Positions 8,022 through 16,995 of a DNA stretch of 39,654 nucleotides are shown one piece after another (positions within the stretch are counted from its first letter, which is position 1; every line of letters starts with the position of its first letter). The stretch is from Bacillota bacterium (GTDB lineage Bacteria > Bacillota > Clostridia > Caldicoprobacterales > DTU083): contig JAKORJ010000096.1 in NCBI GenBank assembly GCA_029777885.1, forward strand, positions 1-39,654. The letters run 5' to 3'. Made by a program: the position numbers and the translations under genes. A model generated the notes under the pieces. It was not told the origin of the DNA, searched no databases, and was given only the letters and a program-made list of their open reading frames with translations.

Positions 8022-9089
8022 CTACCTTTTCATTCTTGGGTCGAATGCGTCTCTTAAGCCGTCTCCGATAAAGCTAAAGCCTAATACCGTGACCACTATG
8101 AGGATACCTGCAGGGACCCACATATTAGGATAATATGCCAGTATCTCCTGGCCTTTGGATGGGTCAGCCAGTGCTATCATAGAACCCCATGCAGCTCTGG
8201 GAAACGGAACTCCCAATCCAAGATAGGACAGGGTGGACTCATAGAGTATGACGCCGCCAAGACCCAAGGTCGCGCTGACAATAAGCTGAGGCATGGTATT
8301 GGGTACCAGATGCCTGAATATCTTGTGCATTGGACTAATGCCGGTAGTTTCGGCTGCCAGCATATATTCCTGTTCTCTCAGCATAAGGATCTGCCCCCGC
8401 ACGATGCGGGTGACACCTGTCCAGCCCATTAATGTCAAAAATGCCATCATGTAATAGATCCTATGCTCTGCCGGTATAGTATCTATGGATTTAATTGTAG
8501 CTGATAACACCAGCAATATCGGCAAGCCTGGCAGGCATGCAAGAATATCGACAATGCGCATGATCAGCTGATCTACCCATTTACCAAAGTAGCCCGCAAG
8601 CCCACCGAGGATCACGCCAATGATAGTTTCAAGGAATATAACGATGAAAGAAATCGTAAGCGAGATACGACCCCCGTACATGAGTCGTGTCAATATATCA
8701 AAACCGGACGTATCGGTACCAAGCCAGTGCTCTGCTGATGGCGGGGCTTTAAAGTATACCAACGTCTGGGATTTATCGTAATAGGTATAGATCTTGCCGT
8801 CAGGTCCCTTGAAATCAGCGGTGGAAACCATGTCGTCAATGCGTTCTATCTTAAAAACCTCAAGCTCCTCGTATCCCCAGGTTACATCCACGATCAAGGG
8901 CCCTACAAAGGAAAACAAGAATACAAAGATTATCATATACAAGCCTGCTATGGACAGCTTGCTCTTGAAAAATCGTTTGGCTACCATTCGGCCTGGTGAT
9001 ATGACCTTGAAATGCTGCTCATAGCCGTCTCTTGCTTCCTGATTTATATTGCTAATGGTCTGTTCTGCTGCTTTTTCTTTTTCGATCAT
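8022..9089 (-). CDS. oppC: Peptide ABC transporter permease (OppC/DppC type)
   Basis: The predicted protein is 355 residues. An N-terminal membrane helix (about residues 44-68) is followed by an extracytoplasmic loop of roughly 65 residues, GTDTSGFDILTRLMYG, and five further helices. The cytoplasmic EAA-type coupling motif, which docks on the ATPases, is visible in LAAETTGISPMHKIFRHLVP. The sequence ends with the FIGDGLRDAFDPR signature common to DppC/OppC. It lies between oppB (15 nt upstream) and oppD (8 nt downstream). The extracytoplasmic loop looks longer than in enteric OppC. Confidence 0.92.
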   Translation of the reverse strand: MIEKEKAAEQTISNINQEARDGYEQHFKVISPGRMVAKRFFKSKLSIAGLYMIIFVFLFSFVGPLIVDVTWGYEELEVFKIERIDDMVSTADFKGPDGKIYTYYDKSQTLVYFKAPPSAEHWLGTDTSGFDILTRLMYGGRISLTISFIVIFLETIIGVILGGLAGYFGKWVDQLIMRIVDILACLPGLPILLVLSATIKSIDTIPAEHRIYYMMAFLTLMGWTGVTRIVRGQILMLREQEYMLAAETTGISPMHKIFRHLVPNTMPQLIVSATLGLGGVILYESTLSYLGLGVPFPRAAWGSMIALADPSKGQEILAYYPNMWVPAGILIVVTVLGFSFIGDGLRDAFDPRMKR

Positions 9090-9104
9090 CTCCGATTAAC
9101 CCCC

Positions 9105-10103
9105 TTACGACAGTTTGACACGGGGATCAACCACCATGTACATTATGTCAGATATCAGCATACCGAGTACGGTAAGTATCGATAAGAACATGTTGTATCC
9201 CATGATAAAGGGTATATCTCCTTGTTGCGTCGCGCGTAATGCCATATAACCTATTCCCGGTATGGCGAACACGGTCTCGGTAATCATAGCACCGCCGAAT
9301 AGACCGGGCAGCATACCGGACAGAGAAGTAACCAGCGGGATCAGGGTGTTTCGGAATGCGTGCTTGTAGACCACCGTATGTTCAGACAAGCCCTTTGCCC
9401 TGGCTGTCCGGATATAGTCTGAATTCAGGACTTCCAGCATGTTTGTCCTTGTGAATTTCATAAGGCCTCCAACACCCAACAGCGTCAGTACAGTTATTGG
9501 CAGCACCAGATGCCAGGCCTTATCCAACAGGATCTGGAAATAGGCATTATGCGGGAAGATTTTTGTAGCAGTAGTCAACCCCTGCAAGGGTAAAATGCCC
9601 AGCCTGATTGCGAATACGTTCATCAGTAATGCAGACAGGAAAAAGGATGGTAAAGCCGTACCCATCATAGCAAACACAGATACCGTATAATCATACGCAC
9701 TGTATTGATTCACTGATGCTTTGATACCCATCGGGATCCCGATGACGATCTCCAGCAGGTATGAGATAAAGGCAATCAGGAAAGATATCCAGATATACTG
9801 GGATAAAACATCTGTAACCGGCCGGCCGTACACGAATGAATATCCCAAATCGCCTGACAACGCACTTGTCAGCCATTTCAGATAGCTTTTCGCTATGCCT
9901 GGCAGGCTTTTATCTGCAAGGCCGTAAAGCTCCTTCAAGCGCTGCACATCATCCAGGGTCATTGTCCCCATCTGCACAGCAGCCGCTGTTTGATTGTCAA
10001 TATAGTCTGCCGGCATCAGCATGGAGAGCAAATAGATAAGTGCTGAAACGCCAAATAGGATTAGTAAAGCCAAAGCCACTCTTTTAAGCAAATAGTTCCA
10101 CAT
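9105..10103 (-). CDS. oppB: Peptide ABC transporter permease (OppB/DppB type)
   Basis: The predicted protein is 332 residues with about six membrane helices. It starts with the family-typical YLLKRVALALLILFGVS, and the EAA coupling loop reads RTARAKGLSEHTVVYKHAFR. The C-terminus (DIMYMVVDPRVKLS) matches the DppB/OppB ending (YxxxDPR). The ATG at 10103 was chosen because GAGGG lies 5 nt upstream; an in-frame start 16 codons earlier falls inside the intergenic hairpin and has no family similarity. It forms the membrane channel with OppC. It is separated from oppA by 91 nt holding a long stem-loop. Confidence 0.92.
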   Translation of the reverse strand: MWNYLLKRVALALLILFGVSALIYLLSMLMPADYIDNQTAAAVQMGTMTLDDVQRLKELYGLADKSLPGIAKSYLKWLTSALSGDLGYSFVYGRPVTDVLSQYIWISFLIAFISYLLEIVIGIPMGIKASVNQYSAYDYTVSVFAMMGTALPSFFLSALLMNVFAIRLGILPLQGLTTATKIFPHNAYFQILLDKAWHLVLPITVLTLLGVGGLMKFTRTNMLEVLNSDYIRTARAKGLSEHTVVYKHAFRNTLIPLVTSLSGMLPGLFGGAMITETVFAIPGIGYMALRATQQGDIPFIMGYNMFLSILTVLGMLISDIMYMVVDPRVKLS

Positions 10104-10128
10104 ATATACCCTCAATCCCTCAAGAAGT

Positions 10129-10165
10129 GGTGCAAGGCTTAAATATGACATTCAAGCCTTGCACC
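10129..10165 (-). other. Intercistronic stem-loop between oppA and oppB
   Basis: A perfect 12-bp stem (10129-10140 with 10154-10165) encloses a 13-nt loop. No U-tract follows it in the direction of transcription, so it is not a classical terminator. The position just after the binding-protein gene fits an mRNA-stabilising or processing element that raises binding-protein output over permease output; that role is inferred. Confidence 0.6.
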
Positions 10166-10194
10166 CTTATTTATACAGTTTTCATTTACCGCTC

Positions 10195-12627
10195 TTAGTC
10201 GTTCAGCTCAACATTCCAGATAAAGGATATGGGTGACTGGAACGGTGTTACATCTTCGCCGGTGAAGAGAGAACTTTCCTTAATGACATCCTTGTTGTAC
10301 ACGAACATGTTCTTCCTCTGATAGGTCGGGATCTCAACAGCTATACCTGTTGACAGCTCCAGAGCCCTCTTGTAGATCTCTTTGCGCTCTTCGATATCGA
10401 GGGTCGAACGTCCGGCTATGATCAGGTCGTTCAGCTCTCTGAGCATTGCTTTCTCTTCTTCCGAACCATTCTCAAACAGGTAGTATAAGCCGGCTCTCGG
10501 CGGGCCCTGGTTAACCTTGGGATCTGAGTACCAGATCTGGAACATATCGGGGTCTACGCCGCCGCCGCCCCAGGCTGCCGCCCATACCTGGATGCCCATT
10601 TCATAAGCGTTGTTCAACTTGTTCAGAAGCTGCTCGTCGGTCTCGATATCAACCTTGACACCGATCTTGGCCAGTACCTGCTGCGTATCGAGGAATATCG
10701 TACCTGCCGGATGGTTTTCGGCTGCTGCAGGCAGTGTGAACTTGAAGGTTACCTGCTGTCCGGCTTTTGCATGGTTATCGGGATAGTACATTATATTCTT
10801 AGCTGCGTCATACTTGTATCCAGCTGCCTCGAACAGTTCCTTGGATTTCTGTCCTGTCCCGTCATAGGGGAAGAGGTCTTCCGGATTGTCGGGATAAGCC
10901 CAGAGCACCTTGGTCATCGTACGATAGTTGACGGTTGCCAGTTCGCCGTAGTAGTTATCAACTGCCAGCTGAACGTTCATGGCATGGGCAAGAGCTTTTC
11001 TTACTTCGAATTCAGGTATGGCCTGTGCCTGGATACCAATATAGCCATAGCCATCGTTGTCAACTAATATATAAGCGAGCTTTGCATAGTCTCCTTCGCC
11101 CTTGGTGATGTCATTGATTATGGTCATCGAGGCTGAAGGATCGGTAAAGTGTACCGTACCGGTCTTCACGGAGTCAAGCTCTGCACCCAGGGTGATCTCC
11201 TGGTAACGTACCGTCTTGATCTTGGGCGAGCCGAGCATGAAGTTGTCAAACGCAGTATAGGTAACAACATTGTCCTTGTACTCCTGGAAGATGTAGGGAC
11301 CTGCACCGACAGGCTTGTTGTTCTTGGTCTTGAGGTGATCCATGAACGCCTTGTTGCCGGTGTCTACTCCGAAATCATTGAGTGTACCGGTGTAGCCCTC
11401 GGTATAATAGTGCATGGGAACAACGGATACACCCAGCTTGAATATAGCTGTGGGATCAACGCCGTCGATGACTACCTGGATGTATTCTCTTTCAACTCCG
11501 TCATCGCCTTTTACAGTACCGGTGGTAATACCACTGATGCTCTTAACGCCGCCTTCTACCTGACCTTCATTGGTGATATATTCGTCTTTGATATAATCCT
11601 GGATGGTCAGATCGCCGGCTTTTTCATAGTTGATGCCGTTATCGCTCAGGTCATAGCCATAGGCATCAACGATATTGTCCCAGTATATCTTGGTGTCTAC
11701 AGTATCCTTGCTCAGGTCATATGTGTTTCCCATATTGTCTGTCAGAATGCCATCGGCAACCTCGCCAAAGCCCCAGAGGCACATACCAAAGGCGACCTGC
11801 AGGTTGGGATCAGCATCTACCTGCTCTGCTGTATAGCCAGGGAAATATTCGGAACCGGCATATTTTTTGTAATTTGTCAAGCAGTAGTCTACTATCTCCT
11901 GGGCAAACTTTTGGCCTGCTGCATCGAGGTAGCTCCAGAATTTCTCCTGCTGCTCCAAAGTTGCGCCATCAGCAGGGTTGATGACCATCGAGCCATCTTC
12001 TCCTGTTGTGATGCCGGCTTCCAGGATCGCATCAACCAATTTCAGGACGTCTGTACTGGTCTGCAGGCGATACTCGTTGATACCCTGGATCTTCATAGTG
12101 TAGAAGGTCGATGAGCCGTCATACATCGGATCGCTCAATACATACATTGAGAAGAGTGCATCTTTGGCTGTGACGGGTTTGCCGTCGCTGAAGGTTATAC
12201 CCTTCTTCAGGACAAAGGTGTAGGTGGTTTTTGATTTGTCTGAGCTAACTTCCTGCTTATACTCCAGAGCCAGGCTAGGAACATTGATGCCGGCTTCCGG
12301 CTCGCCGTGTTTGTTGTAGTACAGAAGACCTATCTGGGTCATGCCTACAACATCCACGTCATAAGCAGAAGTTGCGAAGAACGGGCTGAACTTGCCATCC
12401 AGTGTACCGGTGCTCAATACGAGCGGCATGGTGGCATTGTTGCCTGTCCTGGGCGTCTTGGTAGCATCGTATCTGTCAGCCGGTACGTCAGCTACATCTT
12501 CCTGCCCAGGACTCCCTGATGGAGTTGGTGTGGGCTGATCTACAGGTTTTCTGCAGCTAACCGCTGTAATGGCTAAAATGAGTACCAATAACAGCGCCAG
12601 CGTCCCTTTGATTACCTTTGTTTTCAT
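10195..12627 (-). CDS. oppA: Oligopeptide ABC transporter substrate-binding lipoprotein (OppA type)
   Basis: The predicted precursor is 810 residues, well above the usual 500-600 for family 5 solute-binding proteins. A signal peptide with lipobox AVSC predicts lipidation at Cys25, followed by a Pro/Thr/Ser linker. Family features include LSTGTLDGKFSPFFATSAYD, FVLKKGITFSDGKPVTAKDA and KPVGAGPYIFQEY. The extra length seems to sit between about residues 190 and 420, in the region following the family's FSDGKPVTAKDA motif. It delivers peptides to OppBC. The start ATG has AAGGAGGAGAA upstream, and the operon promoter lies at 12749-12777. Transport of something other than peptides (for example oligosaccharides, as in some thermophile homologues) cannot be excluded. 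Confidence 0.88.
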   Translation of the reverse strand: MKTKVIKGTLALLLVLILAITAVSCRKPVDQPTPTPSGSPGQEDVADVPADRYDATKTPRTGNNATMPLVLSTGTLDGKFSPFFATSAYDVDVVGMTQIGLLYYNKHGEPEAGINVPSLALEYKQEVSSDKSKTTYTFVLKKGITFSDGKPVTAKDALFSMYVLSDPMYDGSSTFYTMKIQGINEYRLQTSTDVLKLVDAILEAGITTGEDGSMVINPADGATLEQQEKFWSYLDAAGQKFAQEIVDYCLTNYKKYAGSEYFPGYTAEQVDADPNLQVAFGMCLWGFGEVADGILTDNMGNTYDLSKDTVDTKIYWDNIVDAYGYDLSDNGINYEKAGDLTIQDYIKDEYITNEGQVEGGVKSISGITTGTVKGDDGVEREYIQVVIDGVDPTAIFKLGVSVVPMHYYTEGYTGTLNDFGVDTGNKAFMDHLKTKNNKPVGAGPYIFQEYKDNVVTYTAFDNFMLGSPKIKTVRYQEITLGAELDSVKTGTVHFTDPSASMTIINDITKGEGDYAKLAYILVDNDGYGYIGIQAQAIPEFEVRKALAHAMNVQLAVDNYYGELATVNYRTMTKVLWAYPDNPEDLFPYDGTGQKSKELFEAAGYKYDAAKNIMYYPDNHAKAGQQVTFKFTLPAAAENHPAGTIFLDTQQVLAKIGVKVDIETDEQLLNKLNNAYEMGIQVWAAAWGGGGVDPDMFQIWYSDPKVNQGPPRAGLYYLFENGSEEEKAMLRELNDLIIAGRSTLDIEERKEIYKRALELSTGIAVEIPTYQRKNMFVYNKDVIKESSLFTGEDVTPFQSPISFIWNVELND

Positions 12628-12748
12628 TGATTCTCCTCCTTTTATATTGATTTATACCATAACATCTGAATACATCTATATATATGTAGATATGTACCTG
12701 ATCCAAATGTTATGGGGCAATAAAAGGGCTATTGAATTATTAAGGAGT

Positions 12749-12777
12749 ATTATACCATCTAATTTATCATACGACAA
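12749..12777 (-). promoter_or_regulatory. Promoter of the opp operon
   Basis: On the minus strand TTGTCG (12772-12777), a 17-nt spacer and TATAAT (12749-12754) are present; the -10 is extended by TGG. The oppA start is about 120 nt downstream, leaving an AT-rich leader with no obvious riboswitch. Confidence 0.65.
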
Positions 12778-13017
12778 TACATTTTTTATATTTTTAAATA
12801 AGAAAAATACTAAAGTTGCATATTATATACTTGTATAATATTTTATCGGATGCATATTTATAAATTATATATCTTAAAACTCTTATCAATTCGTTGTTTC
12901 AATTATATTTATGAATACTCATTGGATATGTATGCGTTCCTATTATACCAGTATTTTTATTGCCTGCATAAAAGGATAGCTGTTCTTTCACTTTTTTTAG
13001 CGCTTTATACTGATACA
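12778..13017. other. AT-rich intergenic region, no gene found
   Basis: This stretch between the opp promoter and the end of the isomerase-like gene is very AT-rich. I see no convincing coding region, RNA gene or repeat. No clear intrinsic terminator for the isomerase-like gene is visible either. Confidence 0.5.
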
Positions 13018-13869
13018 CTACAAAATTCCGAGCAGTTTCTTAAGAGCGTTTGCAGCTATGGTGAACTGCTTCACCCCGCCTTCAGGCAGGTCCTTTACAT
13101 TTGCCTCCTTTTCCAACTCAGCAAACCCTGTAAAGCTTCCCAAGTGCGGCTCTATTGACAAAAACCCTTTGAAGCCCTGGTCCTTAAGCCCTGACCGGAT
13201 ATCCCCAAGGCGTCCGTCGCCATGGCCTGCAGGCACTACCTGGTGGTTGGAGTAAAGCGCATCCTTTATATGCATGTACCTGATATGGCTTTTGAGCATG
13301 TCAAAGGCTTTCGGGTAGGTTTCAACATCGCACTGCACAAAATTGGCCGGGTCGAAGGTCATGCCTACTCTGTCGCTGCCCAGGGACTCAAGGAGGTCCA
13401 GGCAGCGTTCAGGGGTATCCCCGTATATACCCTTCTCATTCTCGTGCAGCAGCATTATATCATGATCCTGGGCCGCTTCCAGAAAGCAGTTCCACCTTTC
13501 CAGGACCTCGTCCCTGTATTTGTCTGGGCTTTCGCCTACTGGCATATAAAAGCTGAACATCCGTATGTATTTGGTTTCCAGTATAGCTGCAATATCCAGC
13601 GCGTGCCTGAACAGGTCCAGATGGGGCTTAAAGTCATCCATGATGCCTATTTTCCCTATGGGTGAGCCCAGGGCTGAGATTCTGAAGCCGTTGGCATCCA
13701 ACTGTTGCTTAAGGCCTTTAACTTCCTCCAGGCTGTACGATACTATGCTTTTCCCGTAGACTCCCCTCATTTCGATATGATCGATCCCATGCTGCCTGAG
13801 AACATCCATCTGTATCCCCAGGTCAGGGTCGATCTCGTCACCAAATGCAGAAAGTATAAATTCATTCAT
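13018..13869 (-). CDS. Sugar phosphate isomerase/epimerase-family TIM barrel
   Basis: The predicted protein is 283 residues and soluble. The pattern matches the xylose-isomerase-like TIM-barrel family (AP_endonuc_2 fold): FGDEIDPDLG near the N-terminus, HIEMRGVYGK, MLLHENEKGIYGDTPERC, MTFDPANFVQC, HIRYMHIKDA and FLSIEPHL. Glu, Asp, His and Glu in these strands are the usual divalent-metal ligands. Members isomerise or epimerise sugars, inositols or hydroxypyruvate; the substrate here is unknown. The ATG at 13869 is chosen because GGAGG lies 8 nt upstream. It is divergent from the activase gene and appears monocistronic. Confidence 0.8.
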   Translation of the reverse strand: MNEFILSAFGDEIDPDLGIQMDVLRQHGIDHIEMRGVYGKSIVSYSLEEVKGLKQQLDANGFRISALGSPIGKIGIMDDFKPHLDLFRHALDIAAILETKYIRMFSFYMPVGESPDKYRDEVLERWNCFLEAAQDHDIMLLHENEKGIYGDTPERCLDLLESLGSDRVGMTFDPANFVQCDVETYPKAFDMLKSHIRYMHIKDALYSNHQVVPAGHGDGRLGDIRSGLKDQGFKGFLSIEPHLGSFTGFAELEKEANVKDLPEGGVKQFTIAANALKKLLGIL

Positions 13870-13975
13870 ACCGCAAGCCTCCTTATTTATATGATATCTT
13901 ATTATCAAGCATATATGATCATTTCAATCCGCTGTATTTAGTACATAGCTAATCTACAGTATATAGTACCATAAG

Positions 13976-14004
13976 TTGAATATGAAGTATATGTATTATA
14001 TAAT
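13976..14004 (+). promoter_or_regulatory. Promoter of the activase/dehydratase pair
   Basis: TTGAAT (13976-13981), a 17-nt spacer and TATAAT (13999-14004). Transcription should begin near 14011, which supports the start codon at 14041 (with AGGAG at 14028-14032) over an in-frame ATG at 14020. Confidence 0.75.
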
Positions 14005-14040
14005 CAATAGGATAAATACATGCATATAGGAGATATACCT

Positions 14041-16995
14041 ATGCAGCATTACCGTGTCGGGATAGACGTTGGGTCAACTACTATTAAAATAGTAGTAATG
14101 GATGATGACAACGATATAGTATATAAATACTACGACAGGCATTACGCCAAGGTAAGGGAGAATGCGGCAAGACTGCTGGCTGACCTTAAGGACCTGCTGG
14201 CCAAGAGCAGCCTCAATGTCGCTGTTACCGGATCTGCAGGGTTGGGCATGGCAAAGGCGGCAGGCCTTGACTTTGTCCAGGAGGTCTTTGCAACGAAGAT
14301 CGCCGTAGAGTTTTACCATGCTGATGTAGATACAGTGATAGAGCTTGGCGGAGAGGATGCCAAAATACTGTTTCTGACAGGCGGGACCGAAGAAAGGATG
14401 AACGGGAGCTGCGCCGGCGGTACAGGGGCATTCATAGACCAGATGGCTGCCTTGCTTGGGGTTTCTCTTGCAGAGCTTGACAAGCTCAGCCTGGAGCATG
14501 GCACTATCTACAGCATAGCCTCCAGGTGCGGGGTTTTTGCCAAATCCGATATACAGCCCCTTTTAAACCAGGGAGCCAATAAGGCTGACATAGCAGCCAG
14601 CATTTATCAGGCCGTCGTTGACCAGACAGTGACCGGCCTCGCCCAGGGCAGGGAGATCAAAGGCCGTGTCGTATTCCTGGGCGGGCCCCTGACCTTTCAG
14701 AAGGGGCTTGGCCTGCGCTTTAAGGAAACCCTGGGGCTGAGCGATGAAGATGCCATCTTCCCTGACAATTCCGAATACTATGTGGCTTTGGGCGCTGCGC
14801 TTTACAGCGGCAGCTTAAGGCAGATGGATTACTCCCATATCATGTCATGCATAAACAAGGCTGCTCTGGCTAAAAACACGGTCCTCTCCCTTCCCCCGCT
14901 GTTTTCCTCCAAAGCGGAATATGCCGGGTTTGTTGAAAGGCACAGTGCCAACAATGCCAAAGTGATAGACATAGCTACATATGAAGGCGATGCATACCTG
15001 GGCATAGATGCGGGTTCCACCACCCTGAAGCTGGTATTGGCATCACCTGACGGAGGGATACTTTATTCCTTTTATAAGTCCAATCTGGGCGAGCCGGTGC
15101 AGCTGGTTAAGGAACAACTGGAAAAGATATATGAAATGTGTGGCGGGAGGATAAAAATCAAAGCCGCTGCTTCCACGGGCTATGGCGAGGAGCTTATCAA
15201 AAATGCCTTCCGCCTTGACGGCAGCCTCGTGGAGACAGTCGCCCACTATTACGCAGCACGTTTTTTTGACCCCCAGGTAGACTTCATACTTGACATCGGG
15301 GGGCAGGATATAAAGTGCTTCAGGGTCAGGAACAACGCCATTGATTCGATCATGCTGAACGAGGCCTGCTCGTCAGGCTGCGGCTCTTTTATGGAAACCT
15401 GTGCCCATACTCTGGGCTATAGTATCGAGGAATTTGCTGATATGGCCTTGTATGCCCGACACCCTGTCAACCTGGGTTCCCGCTGCACGGTCTTCATGAA
15501 TTCATCAATTAAGCAGGCTCAAAAGGACGGGGCAGGCATTGACGACATCGCAGCCGGGCTGGCTATCAGCGTAGTGAAGAACGCCTTGTACAAGGTCATT
15601 CGCATCAACAACCCGGCTGAGCTGGGCAGCCATATCGTCGTCCAGGGCGGGACTTTCCTGAACGATGCAATTCTCCGGAGCTTTGAACTGGAAACCGGCA
15701 AGCAAGTCACTAGGCCCGATATAGCGGGTCTGATGGGAGCATTCGGTGCAGCCCTGTATGCCGCCACGTTTAAAACAGAAAAGACCAGTATGCTCTCTTA
15801 TGACGAGCTGAAGCGCTTTACCCATACATCCAGGGCTGCCGTCTGCGGCGGCTGTACCAACAACTGCAAGCTGACGATCAATCGCTTTGGCGGAAGCGAA
15901 AGGTACATCTCAGGTAACCGGTGCGAAAGGCCGCTTGGCAAAAGCAGTATGAGCGTGCTGCCCAATGCCTACAAGTTCAAGCTTGAAAAGCTGCTTGAGC
16001 TCAAGCCGTTATCCGGCCCCCTGGGCAGGATCGGCATCCCTCTGGGGCTCAACATGTATGAAAACTTGCCCTTCTGGCATGCCCTCCTGACCCATATGGG
16101 GTTTGAGGTCGTTATTTCCGGCTTATCCACCAGGGATTTATATTCAAAAGGCCAGCATACCATCCCTTCGGACACGATATGTTACCCTGCCAAGCTGATG
16201 CACGGCCATATAATGAAACTGCTTGATATGGGGATCGATACGATATTCTATCCCTGCATGCCTTACAATTTCGATGAAAACCTTGGGGACAACCATTACA
16301 ATTGTCCGGTCGTGTCATACTATCCGGAGCTGCTCAAGGCTAACATCAAAGCCTTGGACGGCACAAGGTTCCTGTATCCCTATTTCAACCCGGGAAACAG
16401 GAAAAACTTCACCCGTAGCCTGTGCAGTTTTTTTACTGACCGGTTCAATGTGTCCAGGAAAACGGTCGAGCATGCCGTTGACAAGGCCTATCGGGCCTAT
16501 AGGGCTTACCGTGCCGATATCGAGGAATATGGCCGCAAAGCCCTGGAGTTTGCCAAGGCCAACGGCCGCCTGGTGATACTCTTGTCCGGCAGGCCTTATC
16601 ATATCGATCCTGAAATAAACCACGGAATAGACAAGCTGGCCAATTCCCTCGGCCTTGTGGTACTTTCAGAGGACTGTGTAAGCCATTATATAGACAAATT
16701 CAGGACCGGCGTCCTCAACCAGTGGGCCTTCCACAGCAGGCTGTATGCTGCTGCAAAATTCGCAACTTTGCACGACAACGTGTATCCTGTCCAGCTTGTT
16801 TCCTTCGGATGTGGGCTTGATGCCATAACATCCGATGAAATGAGATACATACTTGAGACCGGATCCAGGCTTTATACACAGATCAAAATCGATGAGATCA
16901 GTAATCTCGGGGCTGCAAAAATAAGGCTCAGGAGCCTTATGGCCGCAGTCGAACTGTCAGGGGGTGCCAGGCATGAAAACCAATTTGCAATATGA
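14041..16995 (+). CDS. Twin-module 2-hydroxyacyl-CoA dehydratase activase (BcrAD/BadFG ATPase) with DUF2229
   Basis: The predicted protein is 984 residues and soluble. Two activase modules lie in tandem: module 1 starts with GIDVGSTTIKIV (residue 7) and module 2 with GIDAGSTTLKLV (residue 321), each the phosphate-binding motif of the actin/hexokinase fold. Cys124 (NGSCAGGTGAF) and Cys163 (SRCGVFAKS), and likewise Cys443 and Cys482, are 39 residues apart, matching the spacing of the Fe-S ligands in HgdC-type activators. A Cys-rich linker (CGGCTNNCKL) and a DUF2229 domain (IPLGLNMYENLPFW, SDTICYPAKL) follow. Known activators use ATP to drive electrons into a dehydratase or reductase. Homologues are often fused to the domain encoded by the next gene. 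AGGAG 8 nt upstream decides the start. Confidence 0.85.
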   Translation: MQHYRVGIDVGSTTIKIVVMDDDNDIVYKYYDRHYAKVRENAARLLADLKDLLAKSSLNVAVTGSAGLGMAKAAGLDFVQEVFATKIAVEFYHADVDTVIELGGEDAKILFLTGGTEERMNGSCAGGTGAFIDQMAALLGVSLAELDKLSLEHGTIYSIASRCGVFAKSDIQPLLNQGANKADIAASIYQAVVDQTVTGLAQGREIKGRVVFLGGPLTFQKGLGLRFKETLGLSDEDAIFPDNSEYYVALGAALYSGSLRQMDYSHIMSCINKAALAKNTVLSLPPLFSSKAEYAGFVERHSANNAKVIDIATYEGDAYLGIDAGSTTLKLVLASPDGGILYSFYKSNLGEPVQLVKEQLEKIYEMCGGRIKIKAAASTGYGEELIKNAFRLDGSLVETVAHYYAARFFDPQVDFILDIGGQDIKCFRVRNNAIDSIMLNEACSSGCGSFMETCAHTLGYSIEEFADMALYARHPVNLGSRCTVFMNSSIKQAQKDGAGIDDIAAGLAISVVKNALYKVIRINNPAELGSHIVVQGGTFLNDAILRSFELETGKQVTRPDIAGLMGAFGAALYAATFKTEKTSMLSYDELKRFTHTSRAAVCGGCTNNCKLTINRFGGSERYISGNRCERPLGKSSMSVLPNAYKFKLEKLLELKPLSGPLGRIGIPLGLNMYENLPFWHALLTHMGFEVVISGLSTRDLYSKGQHTIPSDTICYPAKLMHGHIMKLLDMGIDTIFYPCMPYNFDENLGDNHYNCPVVSYYPELLKANIKALDGTRFLYPYFNPGNRKNFTRSLCSFFTDRFNVSRKTVEHAVDKAYRAYRAYRADIEEYGRKALEFAKANGRLVILLSGRPYHIDPEINHGIDKLANSLGLVVLSEDCVSHYIDKFRTGVLNQWAFHSRLYAAAKFATLHDNVYPVQLVSFGCGLDAITSDEMRYILETGSRLYTQIKIDEISNLGAAKIRLRSLMAAVELSGGARHENQFAI

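Noticed and set aside
11149-12114. 321-codon open frame on the plus strand antisense to oppA
   Set aside because: It is the mirror of a well-supported gene, has no recognisable domain and no SD; it arises from codon bias on the opposite strand.
13870-13975. Minus-strand promoter for the isomerase-like gene
   Set aside because: TTGAAA is present but no good -10 lies at 16-18 nt; several AT-rich alternatives are equally poor.
14020-14040. ATG at 14020 as start of the activase
   Set aside because: It would lie about 10 nt from the expected transcription start with no SD, whereas ATG at 14041 has AGGAG at 8 nt.
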